Origin: Streptomyces sp. SAI-135
Lineage (GTDB): Bacteria > Actinomycetota > Actinomycetes > Streptomycetales > Streptomycetaceae
Reading direction: 5' to 3'
Length of the DNA: 64,000 nucleotides
NCBI RefSeq assembly: GCF_029893805.1
Contig: NZ_JARXYP010000002.1
Span: forward strand, 248,001 to 312,000
Under the pieces are notes generated by a model. It worked only from the letters and a program-made list of their open reading frames with translations, had not been told where the DNA came from and made no database searches. This document shows positions 1 through 7,714 of this stretch, piece after piece. How positions within the stretch are numbered: the stretch's first letter is position 1; each line of letters begins with the position of its first letter. The position numbers and the translations under genes were made by a program.

Positions 1-100
1 GCGCCCCGCGTACATCCCTGCCGGTGTGAGCGACGTTTTCATGTCCCCTGTTCCCGGGCACCTTTCCCCCTCGTCTGCAGCTCCCCGCCGCTTTCATGAC

Positions 101-221
101 AGCACCCGGCACTGACAGTCGGCCCGCCGTCAGAATCACCCGTCTGAAAATCGCTGGCCTGTGCCCAACAGCTGCGCACAGTCGAGGAGTTGGCCGCCTA
201 GGACTGTCAGTGCCGGGCGCT
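101..221. repeat. 121-bp element bounded by 20-bp inverted repeats
   Basis: Bases 101-120 and 202-221 are inverted repeats matching at 19 of 20 positions, with a perfect 16-bp core (105-120 against 202-217). They enclose about 81 bp without a convincing gene. This could be a MITE-like element, a large stem-loop, or the joined ends of a lost insertion sequence. No target-site duplication is evident. The rest of bases 1-297 shows no supported gene. Confidence 0.55.
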
Positions 222-297
222 ACCGTCGAATGTTGCGCCGAGGAACTCCCGGCCCCGCCTGGGGGCACTGCCCCCCTTTCACCGCCGAGGACCGCCC

Positions 298-666
298 GTG
301 ACCTACGTACGCCCCCACTACCGCCGTGACGGCACCTACGTCAAAGGCCACAACCGCCGCACCCGGCCGCGCACCGCACCACCCCGTACGGCACCCCGAC
401 GCACCACCCCGCGGCCCCGCCCGGTCCCCACCGGACCGACGACCTACGTCCGCCCCCACTACCGCACCGACGGCACCCGCGTGCGCGGGCACCACCGGTC
501 CCTCAGCCCGCGCACCATCGCCGTCGCAGCGGGCAGCGGGGGCGGGGGTCTGCTGCTGCTCCTGTTACTGCTGGCCCTGGCCGGCGGACCGGGAACGAGC
601 AGCAAGGCACCGGCCGGCACCACGCCGTCGCACCCGGCATTGGTCCTTGCCAGTCACCACCGGTAG
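298..666 (+). CDS. Small basic protein with two YVRPHYR-type repeats and a C-terminal membrane segment
   Basis: The 122-residue product starts at a GTG. It carries two copies of an arginine/histidine-rich motif, TYVRPHYRRDGTYVKGH at about residues 2-18 and TYVRPHYRTDGTRVRGH at 49-65. A proline/arginine-rich linker separates them. A glycine/leucine-rich hydrophobic stretch at about 79-96 could insert in the membrane. The PHYRxDGTxV motif occurs in short, uncharacterised bacterial proteins, often repeated. The function is unknown. The intact duplicated motif argues that it is a real gene. Confidence 0.6.
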   Translation: MTYVRPHYRRDGTYVKGHNRRTRPRTAPPRTAPRRTTPRPRPVPTGPTTYVRPHYRTDGTRVRGHHRSLSPRTIAVAAGSGGGGLLLLLLLLALAGGPGTSSKAPAGTTPSHPALVLASHHR

Positions 667-713
667 GACCCGGCCCGCGCAGCGAGCAGACACAGCACAG
701 GGCCCCGGGCTGT

Positions 714-1100
714 TTGCCGCCCGGGGTCAACGATGCCGCCGCCCGTATCGCCTACCGCGAGGTGCCCACCCGGGTCCTCAGCGTGGGCGACTACGACCTC
801 AGCGGCTTGAGCATCCTGAACGCCGCGGCCGAGGACGTCGCCGCGTTCGTCGAGGAGATGGGTGGTACCCCGCCGAACGTGAAACGGATCGCCGTCACCG
901 AGGAGCAGATCACCCTCTACGGACTGGCTGGCCCCCGAGCACCGGAAGTATCCGCAGCTCGGTGGTCTGAGACGGGTCCCCTGCCCACTGTTGAGGGGAG
1001 CGGCGGGGCAGGTAGTCCGCCTCCTGCGGGACGCGGTGCCGTGGAGAAGGGGGCCCGGTGTACTCCCCGGGTGGGTCCCCCTGAGCTCTCCCTCAGTTAA
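714..1100 (+). pseudogene. Fragment of a TOPRIM-domain protein
   Basis: Residues 19-55 read as the core of a TOPRIM-like fold. VLSVGDYDLSG resembles the DxD metal-binding strand, followed by AAEDVAAFVEEMG and KRIAVTEEQITLYGL. The similarity to topoisomerase VI A-like or DUF2399-like proteins is my family recognition, not a search result. The open frame is 128 residues, but protein-like sequence stops near residue 57. The tail is low-complexity proline/glycine, and the N-terminal DNA-binding part is absent. I read this as an internal gene fragment. Confidence 0.5.
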
Positions 1101-1480
1101 GGCCGAACAGAACGAGAATGAGCTGGACGAGTACACCCGACACGACGTTCGGAACGACCTTCGTAGCCACGCGACGGATGCGGGGCCACATGTTGTTTTG
1201 GTTCTTCTCCAAGAGAAGTCCCCTCTCAAATTCACGGCCCATGAAGGCACCGGAGCTTGAGGAAGAGCCTGGGGGAACGATAGCGGTCCGAGCGGAGCCG
1301 CAGGGTGGAGATCCACGAATCCGAGGACGCCCAGGACCACGGTCTCGGTGACGAGGAACGGTGCTGCGCAGAGTGACACGTCCAGTGTGGCCCACACGCG
1401 TTCGCCCCACGGGGGCACCTGTGCCCAGGAAGTCGTAGCCCCACCGGTCGGCGAGGCGGCGAGGCGGCGATGAGGAGGAG
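1093..1480 (-). pseudogene. Possible frameshifted small membrane protein
   Basis: On the minus strand a protein-like track jumps between frames. One frame gives RLADRWGYDFLGTG. The next gives a hydrophobic run with LVTETVVLGVLGFVDL. The first frame then resumes with a hydrophobic C-terminus, VSGVLVQLILVLFGLN, ending at 1093. Two shifts would be needed to join them. A stand-alone 49-residue peptide starting at about 1242 is the other reading. No family is recognised and support is weak. Confidence 0.25.
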
Positions 1481-1691
1481 TCTCCGCCCGTGCAGCGCGT
1501 CCCTCCGTAGGCGGTCTCCTGTTGGGATGACGCGAATGACGTCTCGCTTCGTACAACCAGTCCGTGCACAGCACCTTCCACGGCTGCGGACCCAGCCACG
1601 CACAAGCGCTACACAAAAGGTGCTACAAAATATCTAGAAATATGCAGTCGGCATCTATGGGGCGCTCGGTTACCCGCTCGCGCCCCCACAG

Positions 1692-1749
1692 AAATGGGAA
1701 CGTTGGCGGTGACCTGGGAAGACAACCCAGAGCTCAAAATGGGAACGTT
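1692..1749. repeat. Direct repeat of AAATGGGAACGTT in an intergenic region
   Basis: The 13-mer AAATGGGAACGTT occurs at 1692-1704 and 1737-1749. The second copy extends into the perfect palindrome GGAACGTTCC. The repeats lie in the roughly 290-bp gene-free stretch 1617-1908 upstream of the gene at 1909, so they could be regulator sites for it. Nothing else is evident in that stretch. Confidence 0.45.
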
Positions 1750-1908
1750 CCGAAACCGACCCTCATTCCCTCCGTCGCTTCCCTCAAGTACGCCTCGTTG
1801 AGCATCCTTTGATCAAGCGTCATGAGTGTCCGGGGTAGCGGACTCAACGGAAGCGAAGCCGCAAAGTGAAGCCGCCTTGCGCGAGTACGGAACAGAGGAA
1901 CGGAAGCG

Positions 1909-2295
1909 GTGTCCCAACATCTGAGGCTCGTCGTCATGCTCGCGACGTGTGGTCTGGTCACGTTCACCGCCCTGACGGTCACTCTGTTAGTGATGGGCGT
2001 AAACCCGACTTTGATCGGCCCGCTCATCCTGGCGATCGTGGTGGGCGTGAATCATCTCCTCCAGTCCATCACCACCAGCAGCAGGGACGTGTCTCAGTCC
2101 GAGGGCAGCTCCGCGAGCCGCAAGGCTCTGAGAGAAGAGACGGAGCAGCAGGAGGCTCAGATCCCAGGCCACCCGCGTACGACGCATGGGGTCGTCAGGA
2201 GCGAGCCGGAGGGCCCCGGCATACCGGAAGACAGTCGGATCGGCCCATGTAACGCACAAGACGGTCTCCCCCACCACACGCCCCCGGAGCGCTAG
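1909..2295 (+). CDS. Small hypothetical membrane protein
   Basis: This 128-residue protein starts at GTG behind GAGGAACGGAAG. Two hydrophobic helices occupy about residues 7-28 and 33-52. A hydrophilic, acidic and proline-containing cytoplasmic-type tail of about 75 residues follows. No enzymatic motif is visible. It ends exactly where the next gene begins (stop at 2295, ATG at 2296), so the two are probably co-transcribed and coupled. The spacing suggests a joint membrane-associated role with the 275-residue protein downstream. I do not recognise the family. Confidence 0.6.
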   Translation: MSQHLRLVVMLATCGLVTFTALTVTLLVMGVNPTLIGPLILAIVVGVNHLLQSITTSSRDVSQSEGSSASRKALREETEQQEAQIPGHPRTTHGVVRSEPEGPGIPEDSRIGPCNAQDGLPHHTPPER

Positions 2296-3123
2296 ATGGC
2301 AGGTCCGCCCCTCGGAGCTATGCGCGAGGGCATCTCCCCCGCACACCAGTTCTGGCTCGACCTGATTCGCGGTCACGTCCGGTTGGCCAATCTCAGTTGT
2401 CAGGACATTGCAGAAAAGGCGAAATGCTGTCACGGGGCACAGGTTTTTGCTCACAAAGGGAAGGTGTCTGACTTCCTCCGCGCAGTTCCGAAGAGGCACC
2501 CCAACTGGAAGTATGTGTTCGCGGTCCAGCAGATCCTGGGATCGTCGGTAGTGTCCAGAGAAGTCCTCGCCCGGCTTTGGGCCGACGGCGCCCGTAGTGA
2601 CAACAGAGACGGCAAGTGGATTGCGCGATCGTTCCGTGACGTCAGGCTCTGGTCACCCGAAACAAGTGAGGTCGAGCAGGAGTTCCTGACGAAGTATCCG
2701 GCGAAGCCCACGCGGGCCGGCGCAGCCGCGGGCGGTCTGGCTGCTGTCCTGCTCGCGACGAGTGTTGCTGGTTTCGCATACTTCGACCGGCATCAACCTG
2801 ACCCGCCTCCCCGCAACATCCGCATGTACATCCAACCGGAGACGGTCGGCAACACCCTCGGGCTCCAGAGGGTCACTTTGCACCAGGATCTGGCGGTCGA
2901 ACTGCCAGGCTCCGAGGAGGCGGCATACATCAGGCGAGGAGAGACCATCTACCTGGGCTGCTTCCGCCCGGACAACACCTTCGGGATCGCCGGCACGCCT
3001 GCCAGCGTAGGCACGCAAGCACTTGCCCGCGCCGGAGTACCTGACTCCGACTGGTACTTCACGAAGTGTCAAGGCCCCTTCGTCACGCCCTCCAGCGACT
3101 CCCACTCCCAGGAGGCGAAGTAG
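2296..3123 (+). CDS. Hypothetical single-pass membrane protein with a basic, possibly regulatory N-terminal domain
   Basis: The 275-residue product begins at ATG directly after the upstream stop. Residues about 15-100 form a cytoplasmic domain with helix-rich text such as AHQFWLDLIRGHVRLANLS and DIAEKAKCCHGAQV. It resembles the XRE-like N-terminus seen in other actinobacterial membrane proteins, but no clear helix-turn-helix can be fixed. A basic patch is followed by one membrane helix at about 140-163 (AAAGGLAAVLLATSVAGFAY). Residues 165-275 would then lie outside, with two cysteines (LGCFRPDN and FTKCQGP) that could pair. The topology suggests a signal-sensing protein. The function is unknown. 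Confidence 0.6.
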   Translation: MAGPPLGAMREGISPAHQFWLDLIRGHVRLANLSCQDIAEKAKCCHGAQVFAHKGKVSDFLRAVPKRHPNWKYVFAVQQILGSSVVSREVLARLWADGARSDNRDGKWIARSFRDVRLWSPETSEVEQEFLTKYPAKPTRAGAAAGGLAAVLLATSVAGFAYFDRHQPDPPPRNIRMYIQPETVGNTLGLQRVTLHQDLAVELPGSEEAAYIRRGETIYLGCFRPDNTFGIAGTPASVGTQALARAGVPDSDWYFTKCQGPFVTPSSDSHSQEAK

Positions 3124-3382
3124 GAGGGCAGACACAAGGCAGCCAAGGAGCAGGAAGGGGAAGCTGGAGCGCCGGCCGGCCCGGGGGCGTGGAGTACGCG
3201 AGCACCCTGCCGCACACCGAGGAGGCCCTGCAGCAGGCAGAGACCGTCGCCCTGGCCGAGCGGCTGCAGCGGCCCGCCGACGCCCGCCCCGAGCGCTGGT
3301 CCATGAGACCAGCTCGTCGTCGACACCACGACAGCGAGATCATGACCAGTCTGCTCCCTGCAGCATCAGGGAGAGGTATCCC

Positions 3383-3932
3383 CTACGCCTGGCGGAAGAG
3401 TGGTGGGAGCAGGCCCTCGCCCGGCCACAACTCCTGCTCGGCAACCAGAGAGCTGACAAACACATCGACCTCGGCCAGGACAGCGGCGCGCTCCCCGGGT
3501 CGGTAGGTGATGTCCTGGCCGGCGGCGCCGACGGCGCGTACCTGGCTGTCGGGGCCGGCGCAGACAAGGAGGCGTCCGATCTCGGGCAGGCCGAGGCTGA
3601 AGGCGTCGCACCCCCCGTTCGGATCAGACCCACCAGGTCGGCGATGACGGTCTGCCAGTCGCCGACCCACGGCCAGCCAGCACCGCCATCCAGTTCACGG
3701 GTAAGCGTGGCCAGCGGAACGATCTCACCCGGCTTGCGCCCCTGGGTGAGGCACTCACGGATGCGGGCGCCGTCGGGCTGTCGTACCCGGGGATGGAGCA
3801 GCGACGCGGACGAGACGACGGCGGTGTTGATCTCCTGGGTACGTGGGGATAGTACGGCTCGTGCGCGAACAGCAGGTAGGTGTCGGTGGAACGGGCTGCG
3901 CCGTCATTCTTGCTCGGGGGCATGGGCGGCAT
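3383..3932 (-). pseudogene. Frameshifted hypothetical protein of a plasmid-like cluster
   Basis: A good start exists at ATG 3932 behind GGAAGGGA. The protein-like track runs STDTYLLFAHEPYYPHVP in the first frame. It continues as EINTAVVSSASLLHPRV, then GWPWVGDWQTVIADLVGL, in a second frame. It ends as RLLVCAGPDSQVRAVGAAGQ, then VLAEVDVFVSSLV, in a third. The shifts fall at a CCCAGGAG stretch near 3840 and at a run of six C (3611-3616). Both are classic indel sites, so decay or sequencing error are equally possible. The family is not recognised. The start lies inside the 3' end of the membrane-protein gene at 3755-4825, suggesting one transcription unit. Confidence 0.55.
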
Positions 3933-4825
3933 TCCCTTCCATTCTGAGGTGCCGGGCGCGGAGGAAGGTGCTGGCCCGGTCGCTGGTTCGAAGCCGTGCG
4001 GGAGCGGCCGCCTGAAGCGAAGCTCCTGCGGGGCTGATCGGCCTCGCCGGTGGCCGAGTGGGTGCGGGTGCGCTCAAAGAGCGGGGCTACTTGGTCGGCG
4101 AGTTGGACCATCAGCCGTTCCCTGTCGATGAGGCGAGGCGGGGCCGTGCGGATGTCGTGGCTGTGGAGGAGGCCGGCGGCATCCCACAGCAGGTTGTGGC
4201 CGATCTCAGCCGAGCGGCGCACCTCGTAGCGGTTGCTGCCGGCGGCGGCCTGAAGGAGGCAGGTGTGCAGGGCGGCGAGTCGCTGCAGGTACTGGCAGGC
4301 GGCGTCTGCTTCGACGATGCGGACGTGTTCGCGGGCCCGGGCGGCGAACTGACCGGGCAAGTACTGCGTGAGCAGCGGGGCCAGCAGCGCCGCGGGCACC
4401 GTGACACTCAAGGGGACGCCGTGGCTGAGGGCGAACAGGCCGATCATGACGCTGATGAGGGCGATGGCGGCGGTCGACAGGCGCAGGGATCCGGGGACGG
4501 TGTCCGCGGCGAGGTGTCTGGCGGGGCGCCGGGTCAGCCAGCGCGCGGCCAGGCGCTGGGCGCGGGTCGCTCCCGGGGTGAGCACGCCGATCTGGTGGGG
4601 GATTTCGGGCTGGCTTCCGTCGGCGGGGACGGTCCAGGTGAGCCACCCCCATGAGGTGCGTTCGTGGATGAGGACGAGTTCGCAGGCGGCCGTACAGGTG
4701 TGGCCGCGGACGTGGCCGGTACGCAGGGCGCGGTTGCTTTTCCTTCTCCACCGGCCCGGGTCGTGGGTGAAGGGGCGTGGGTGGTGTGCGGCCGCGGCCG
4801 GCGGCGGTGTGCGGAGCGGTGTCAC
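3755..4825 (-). CDS. Hypothetical membrane protein coupled to the duplicated-HTH gene
   Basis: I place the start at GTG 4825, behind GGAAGGAAG, where it overlaps the stop of the upstream gene as GTGA. That gives 356 residues. Residues 40-110 form a soluble domain with CTAACELVLIHER and SWGWLTWTVP. Two membrane helices follow at about 116-135 and 138-155, then a helical domain (EHVRIVEADAACQYLQRLAA) to about residue 270. The last 80 or so residues are arginine/proline-rich. They overlap the next gene's start, so the true end may be earlier with an indel. The family resembles membrane proteins found beside replication genes on Streptomyces plasmids and integrative elements. The function is unknown. 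Confidence 0.65.
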   Translation of the reverse strand: MTPLRTPPPAAAAHHPRPFTHDPGRWRRKSNRALRTGHVRGHTCTAACELVLIHERTSWGWLTWTVPADGSQPEIPHQIGVLTPGATRAQRLAARWLTRRPARHLAADTVPGSLRLSTAAIALISVMIGLFALSHGVPLSVTVPAALLAPLLTQYLPGQFAARAREHVRIVEADAACQYLQRLAALHTCLLQAAAGSNRYEVRRSAEIGHNLLWDAAGLLHSHDIRTAPPRLIDRERLMVQLADQVAPLFERTRTHSATGEADQPRRSFASGGRSRTASNQRPGQHLPPRPAPQNGRECRPCPRARMTAQPVPPTPTCCSRTSRTIPTYPGDQHRRRLVRVAAPSPGTTARRRPHP

Positions 4826-6243
4826 GGGATGCTTCCTTCCAGGTGGTCGATGAACGCGCAGGCGCACGTGGTGCAGCGGCCGTCGCCGTCGGGGCGGGCG
4901 CGGCGGGGAGTCGGACCCGGGCAGGTACGGCATGGCGGCCAGCCCAGGCAGGCCGGACACAGGTCCTCGCCAGGGGCGGTTCCGGGCACGCCGCAGCCGG
5001 CACATTCGGTAAGGGCCCGGTAGGCCAGGGCCTCGCTCACCGTGCGCGCGGCCGAGGAGGTGGTCGAGCGCGGTGGCGGGTCCTGCCACGCGGAACCTTC
5101 GTGGTGGCCGGCCACGGTGGCGGGCGGCGGGTAGGCCCGGGCGGCACGCAGCCGGGCGGCGATGATCGCGCCGACAGTGGTGCGGACCGGGCTCGGCAGA
5201 GGGCGGTCGCTGATGACGTGCTGAAGCTGCGCGCGTGTCCAGCCGGCGTCCAGCATCGCGGTGACGGTGCGCCCCTGCTCGGCGAGGACCTGTCCGGTCA
5301 GCAGCAACTCGGGGTGCTGTGCGCCGATCGCCAGCAGCAGGCGGACGCCTGCATCGAGGTCCGCGGGCGCGGCCGGTGCCGTCCGTGGTGCCGACGGCGC
5401 TTCGCCGCGCAGTCGCGCTGCGCGGGCGCGGGGAGGGAGGGCTCTGGTGTTCTGCTTGTTGGTCTTCTTAACGATGGTGTTCTTAGTGCCGAGGGCAGCC
5501 AACGTAGGGTCATCCACTGGTGGAAAACCCGACTCTGGTCGTGGCCTCCTGTTGTGCAGGGCGGGTAGGTCGGTGATGACGTACGCGGCCGCGCCCAGGG
5601 TTCCGTCCTCTCCGCGCTCGCGTCCCCGGACGAGGAAGCCGTGCTGCTCCAGCTCCTTCAGCCCGCTCTTGACGGCTGACTCACCCTCGCGGCCCCGGCG
5701 GGCGATGTCGGTGACGGTCATCCGCCAGCCCTCCACGTGGGTGGAGAGCAGCCCGAACAATCCCTTGGCCTTGAAGGACAACTCGGGGGCCCGGAACAGG
5801 CCGTTGGCGACCTGGGTGAACTGGTCGGCCGCCATCACACCCCGGCGGATCCCCGCCACCAACCCGTTGGCGTGCCCGGCCTGCGCAGGCGCGATCACCC
5901 GGTCGGCTTCGACCAGCGTCATGTCCCAGGTGTCCGGGCGGTCGGTGATGCCGTAGACGACCTCGCCGAGGGTCCCGTCCGGGCGGCGCAGACGCTCACG
6001 GATCAGATAGCCGTGCGCCTCCAGCTCCTTCAGCCCGGCACGGACCGCTTCCCGCCCGTCCGGACCCAGGCGGACAAGACCGTCGACCGTCACCTGCCAG
6101 CCGTCGGCGTGCGTAGAGACGTACCCGAAAATCCCCTTGGCCTTGAAGCTGAGACGGCTGTCCCGGAACAGCGCGTTCGCGACCTGGGTGAACTGGTCGG
6201 CCGCCATGACGCCCCGGCGGATCCTTACCCCGAAGCGGCTCAC
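4822..6243 (-). CDS. Tandem winged-helix DNA-binding protein with C-terminal Cys-rich motif (replication-type HTH protein)
   Basis: The 473-residue protein contains two near-identical domains. Residues 8-105 and 132-230 both open with IRRGVMAADQFTQVAN and continue with LSFKAKG, a predicted recognition helix and a LKELE..G(Y/F)L wing. This resembles helix-turn-helix domains of phage and plasmid replisome-organiser proteins. A charged linker leads to a helical region (about 290-370). The C-terminus at about 412-473 is rich in CxxC pairs (CAGCG, CPAC, CRTC, CTTCAC) and probably binds zinc. The gene lies next to the TGCGCA/palindrome array upstream of it, so it is the natural candidate to bind that array. 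It is coupled by GTGA to the downstream membrane protein. The start could also be an internal ATG at residue 13. Confidence 0.7.
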   Translation of the reverse strand: MSRFGVRIRRGVMAADQFTQVANALFRDSRLSFKAKGIFGYVSTHADGWQVTVDGLVRLGPDGREAVRAGLKELEAHGYLIRERLRRPDGTLGEVVYGITDRPDTWDMTLVEADRVIAPAQAGHANGLVAGIRRGVMAADQFTQVANGLFRAPELSFKAKGLFGLLSTHVEGWRMTVTDIARRGREGESAVKSGLKELEQHGFLVRGRERGEDGTLGAAAYVITDLPALHNRRPRPESGFPPVDDPTLAALGTKNTIVKKTNKQNTRALPPRARAARLRGEAPSAPRTAPAAPADLDAGVRLLLAIGAQHPELLLTGQVLAEQGRTVTAMLDAGWTRAQLQHVISDRPLPSPVRTTVGAIIAARLRAARAYPPPATVAGHHEGSAWQDPPPRSTTSSAARTVSEALAYRALTECAGCGVPGTAPGEDLCPACLGWPPCRTCPGPTPRRARPDGDGRCTTCACAFIDHLEGSIP

Positions 6244-6441
6244 CGCCGTACCCCCGGCGCCGGCCCCGCACAGCGGCCACGGCAGCGCACCCGGCTCACC
6301 GCAGTGGGGCGGCCGGTGGTCCCGGGCGTTAAAGCGTGCAGGTGTTCCATGCCGTCAGCCCACCCGCCGACCCCGACCAGAGCGGCGACCACCAGCCCCG
6401 ACCAACGGTCACGATCCGACAACACAGCCCATCAAACGGCC

Positions 6442-7260
6442 ATGGTCGGGCTCATGGTCGGGCCGACCACAGCCTCCGGCCCCGCGCGCAATCGCATCGC
6501 CACCCCGATTGCGCAGCCCCCCGCGATGGTTGCGCAACCGGGCTGCGCAACCAGCCCGGGATCGTGCGCAATCGGGTGGTATTGAGCGGCTGCGCACTCC
6601 CCTCCTAGATCTCCGATCCGTCTGGTGCGCAGACCCGGGACGCTGCACTGCGCAGGCTCTGCTGCAGCCCCTGGCGGCGAGCGTCTGCGCACTGGTGTGG
6701 GGGCCGGTGGCCGTGCGGCAGGAAGGCCTCACCGCGCTCGCCGGCCGCGGGCCCCGTTGGGGGCCAGGATGCGCCGGTTCCCACTCGCGGCCGGCCCGTG
6801 GTCGGGCCCGTGGTCGGCCCGACCACGGGCCCGACCACGCACTTCGTGTCCCCATCGTCACCGTGACCCGGCCTGTGGTCGGCCCGACCACGCGCCCTCA
6901 TCTGGACGCTGTGCGCGGTGCGCACCACCCGATTGCGCAGCGCCAGGCGGGCAGTTGCGCAACAAGGCTGCGCAACCCGCCGAGCAGCATGCGCAGTCAG
7001 GCGCCGTGCGGCTGCGCACTCCCCTCCTGAATCCTGGATCCCTCTGCCACACAGGTGCGCACGCCGCCCTGCGCAGGCGCCGATCGCGGCCCGGACCCGG
7101 CGGGACTGCGCACCGGCTCGGAGAGCCCAGAGACCACCCGGCCACCAGCCGCGCCACGGACTGCCCCGGCGGCCCGTCCCCGCACCGAATGCGCCGACCC
7201 CGGTAACCGTCCGGACCCTCACGGCGCACCCACAGTCCGGCCCGTGGTCGGCCCGACCAC
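6442..7260. repeat. Iteron-like array: 17 TGCGCA motifs in two duplicated blocks with GTGGTCGG palindromes
   Basis: The gene-free stretch 6244-7357 contains 17 TGCGCA sites between 6510 and 7112. They form two homologous blocks, about 6507-6657 and 6931-7078, with similar spacing (21/13/21/26/35/23 against 22/13/21/23/43/14 bp between starts). The blocks share an identical 21-nt stretch (6586-6606 and 7008-7028). Palindromes built from GTGGTCGG and CCGACCAC precede each block (6455-6469, 6875-6891) and follow the second (7244-7260). Candidates are a plasmid-type replication origin, a partition or transfer site, or an operator array. The adjacent duplicated winged-helix protein is the likely binder. 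Confidence 0.8.
6797..6839. repeat. 43-nt near-perfect nested palindrome
   Basis: Two 21-bp arms are perfect reverse complements around a single central base (6818). Each arm contains two GTGGTCGG half-sites, so the element is a palindrome of palindromes. It sits between the two TGCGCA blocks. It could extrude as a cruciform or hold several dimers of a regulator. Confidence 0.85.
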
Positions 7261-7357
7261 GACCCCGACCACGCACTCCATAACCCCAGGACCACGACCG
7301 GGCCTCCACGGTCAGTGGTCGGGGCGGGGCCCGCGGGTCTCCTCAAGGTCATCGACC

Positions 7358-7714
7358 ATGCCCCCTGCCAAGCAGGCCCCGGAAGGCGAGACTGCTGCTC
7401 CGATGGCGGCAGGCGCCCGGCTGGAGGCGATGCGGCGCCGCGTGCGTCTGTCCCGCCTTGCCCTCTGGACCGTCATCGCGGCCGGCCCCGCCGCCCTCGC
7501 CGTCACCGTCGCGTTCACCCCGACCACGGTCGAGGCGGCCACCACGGCCACACCCACAGCGGTCGCCGCCGACGCGGCCGGCTATGCCCAGCTGTTCATC
7601 CACGCGTGGCTGCACAGCAGCGCGGACGACGCCTCGAGTGCCCGGGCCAGGCTTGCGCAGTCGATACGACTCAGCGACACCGTACTCTCGAATCATGAGC
7701 GCCAACTTCGGTGA
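7358..7714 (+). pseudogene. Truncated conjugal transfer (TcpC-like) protein
   Basis: The N-terminal 100 or so residues are intact. They comprise a short charged cytoplasmic segment, a membrane helix at about 32-52 (LALWTVIAAGPAALAVTVAF), and the start of a periplasmic domain (AAGYAQLFIHAWL, DDASSARARLAQS). This matches the start of TcpC-like conjugal transfer proteins of actinobacterial mobile elements, which are about three times longer. The match breaks near base 7662, and the frame runs on only into the next gene's start region. The rest of the transfer module is absent, so this looks like a deletion end-point of a mobile element. Confidence 0.6.

Noticed and set aside
6507-7078. CRISPR-like array
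   Set aside because: The repeated unit is only six bases, spacings are irregular (13-43 bp), and the units are palindromic. There are no cas genes, so an iteron or operator array fits better.
6244-7357. Telomere of a linear replicon
   Set aside because: Palindromes are abundant, but the array is flanked by genes on both sides inside the window, and no tap/tpg-type genes are present.
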